Source of the DNA: Trichomonas vaginalis G3
Taxonomy: Eukaryota; Parabasalia; Trichomonadida; Trichomonadidae
Assembly (NCBI RefSeq): GCF_026262505.1
Contig: NC_067204.1
Location: 4,497,797 to 4,561,796, forward strand
Length of the DNA stretch: 64,000 nucleotides
Direction: 5' to 3'
The notes beneath the pieces are model-generated. The model saw only the letters and a program-made list of their open reading frames with translations, was not told the origin of the DNA and ran no database searches. Shown piece after piece: positions 62,487 to 64,000 of the stretch (position 1 is its first letter; each line of letters begins with the position of its first letter). The position numbers and the translations under genes were made by a program.

Positions 62487-64000
62487 ATGACGACTAACTA
62501 TTTGGTGCCAAACACTAAACCGATTAATGGAAATGTGTTTCATTCATTCGAAAAGATAAATGAAATATTCGCAAAGAATGACGGTAGAAGATATTATAGA
62601 GAACTTGAAAGTTCATGCTATGACTCTGATGCTCCATATTTTGATGATAAACAAACTCATTTAAGAATTACAAATCCGGCTCATGATGTGAACCAATTAG
62701 GTGACACATATATGAAACGCAAAGTTAAAGCAACTCTAGTTTCAAATAAAGCTTTCACATGTGATGCCGCTTTTAAATGCATGCGTTTATTCGTTGGTTA
62801 CAAATCATCAAATCAAAGCTTTAAACAATTAGAAGTAGAAACCGAAAGAGGTGATGCCGGTTATCTTCAGATGGATTGCGCCCGTGAATCTTTCGCATTT
62901 GCAACATATAAACCAAAATCAGAAAGGAAAGTTAAAAAGTTTGTTCATGTCTTCGTTATAATAATGTTCAAAAATATGATAACTCAGTATGTGGTAAATA
63001 TATTGACCCTTCAGAAGTTTTCAAGAAAGCAAATGAAGAAGTTGATGTCACTTTTGATATGGTTTATTCCGGTAAATGATTTGTTAGCATTTCAGGCGTT
63101 CGATGATTATCCTAAATCATTTGGTGATATCATTCTTAAATATTATGTTTTCAGGGATACTTTAGTATTTTGTCAGGTTGACCCGTTAAGAGTTGCTGAT
63201 TTACAAAATTACGTTTATGAAAAGATAACTGATGAAAATTATGAAAAGATTATGAATCATGTTATAAATATGATCGCAAATTCCAACAAATCGGACTTCC
63301 TGCCAAATTAATTACAAGCTTAGCCGCTACATCTGCTGAGGCAACAGTTGATGACGTTATTATTTCATGCACAAAGATGGAAGTTTTAGAGGATAAATGC
63401 ATTACACCAGGATACGGTTTAATTGAAGAATCAGTTAAAGCAATACCACGTTTATTCAGTAAGGAAGATCCATTCATGATTCCAGCTCAACATATTGACG
63501 TTCGTTCACTAAATGGAGGTTGCATCACTCCTGAAGGTATTAGCTCAGATTTCTCATACGCTCTTCATAATGTTACAGATGTTGTGTTAGCATTTCCGAA
63601 GAATGCAATGCAAAGAACGGTTTTTAGAAAATCCAATGCTTCGAGTCTTCAGGTCACTATAGATTCCAGAAACTTCCCCGATCAAGCGATGACCACAGTG
63701 GGCGACATATTCTTTACACGTATGCTTCAAGCTTCTGATTTAGATGGAGTGAATGAATGCACAGAAGAATACGAGGACTCATTAACTAGACCACTGAATG
63801 CAGATGATGGCACGCCATTAGCTAGAACATGGAAAGACCAAACTTCATTCTTATGCACTATTCCAGTTCAACATGATGGAGCGGGTATATTCTTTGATGG
63901 ATTAGAAACTTTCAACTCACAAGTTACAGTACAAGTGAAAGCTTATCCAATCATTCAGGGTGAAAATGACACTTACTGTTCAAAGGTGACAAATCCTCCT
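62487..64000 (+). pseudogene. Major-capsid-like protein of the second family, continues past the edge
   Basis: The start MTTNYLVPNTKPINGNVFHS follows TTTATTTATTAATAA. Beta-rich text follows (MKRKVKATLVSNKAFTCDAA, MRLFVGYKSSNQSFKQLEVE). Later come SADVAA-like and DVVLAFPKNAMQRTVFRKSN, FPDQAMTTVGDIFFTRMLQA and FFDGLETFNSQVTVQVKAYP, consistent with a double-jelly-roll capsid protein of more than 500 residues. VxxVGYxxxxxxF and the position after amphipathic genes parallel the first element. Fossil with a few breaks. Confidence 0.65.

Larger units (their letters stand above)
60063..64000 (+). mobile_element. Second virus-like element family (right copy), runs off the window
   Basis: The terminal motif (60063-60101) is shared with the left copy. 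It is followed by five small genes on both strands and a major-capsid-like gene that continues past the right edge. AT content is higher than in the 15064-43514 element and the proteins are distant, so it is a separate lineage. Fossil with a few breaks in what can be seen. No integrase, ATPase or polymerase is in the visible part. Confidence 0.75.

Overview
The window looks like nuclear DNA of a trichomonad parabasalid (a Trichomonas or Tritrichomonas relative; species not resolved). Three things point there: AT-rich, intron-poor, compact genes; two large DUF3447-type ankyrin-repeat genes; and coding starts preceded within 10-30 bases by a trichomonad initiator (TCA then a T-run), as at 5987, 14151 and 55303. 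Host genes with clear coding character are a helical hypothetical protein (6000-7106), an ankyrin gene (9166-11082, minus), an LRR/coiled-coil gene (48668-50749), a BTB plus F5/8C-like gene (51159-52376), a second, broken ankyrin gene (53970-57687, minus) and a frameshifted glycine-rich gene (58776-59914, minus).

Most of the window is mobile DNA. (1) 15064-43514 is a 28.5-kb Polinton-like, virus-like fossil with terminal inverted repeats. It carries an rve integrase, double-jelly-roll capsid-like protein, penton candidate, A32/FtsK-type packaging ATPase, D5-like SF3 helicase, fibre-like protein, small amphipathic virion-like proteins, an HNH nuclease and a KilA-N protein. No polymerase B or adenovirus-type protease was recognised. 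Its left 2 kb is a dense inverted repeat field. It contains a 25-N gap flanked by two versions of the same roughly 5 kb, probably an unmerged assembly overlap. (2) A second, more AT-rich virus-like family is present as two pieces with their termini facing inward: <1-2940 (leftward) and 60063->64000 (rightward). It shares with the first element an unnamed early-type protein, a capsid-like protein and amphipathic small proteins. (3) Plain DNA transposons: a MULE (3410-5665), a Kolobok-like transposase (43735-45026), a complete 1303-bp mariner inside the second ankyrin gene (55110-56412), a 211-bp TA-flanked MITE inside the first ankyrin gene (8973-9183) and a 452-bp TA-flanked MITE (52644-53095).

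The oddest structure is at 197-2401: a 2.2-kb insertion in the left copy of the second virus-like family. It is mostly eight near-identical 250-bp units, each consisting almost entirely of four long hairpins. E2F-like sites (TTTCGCGGGAAA, TTTTGGCGGGA) combined with an initiator precede both the mariner and Kolobok-like transposases, which suggests these unrelated transposons use the same host S-phase-type promoter logic. Much of 18-35 kb is too disrupted to annotate gene by gene, and I say so where it applies.
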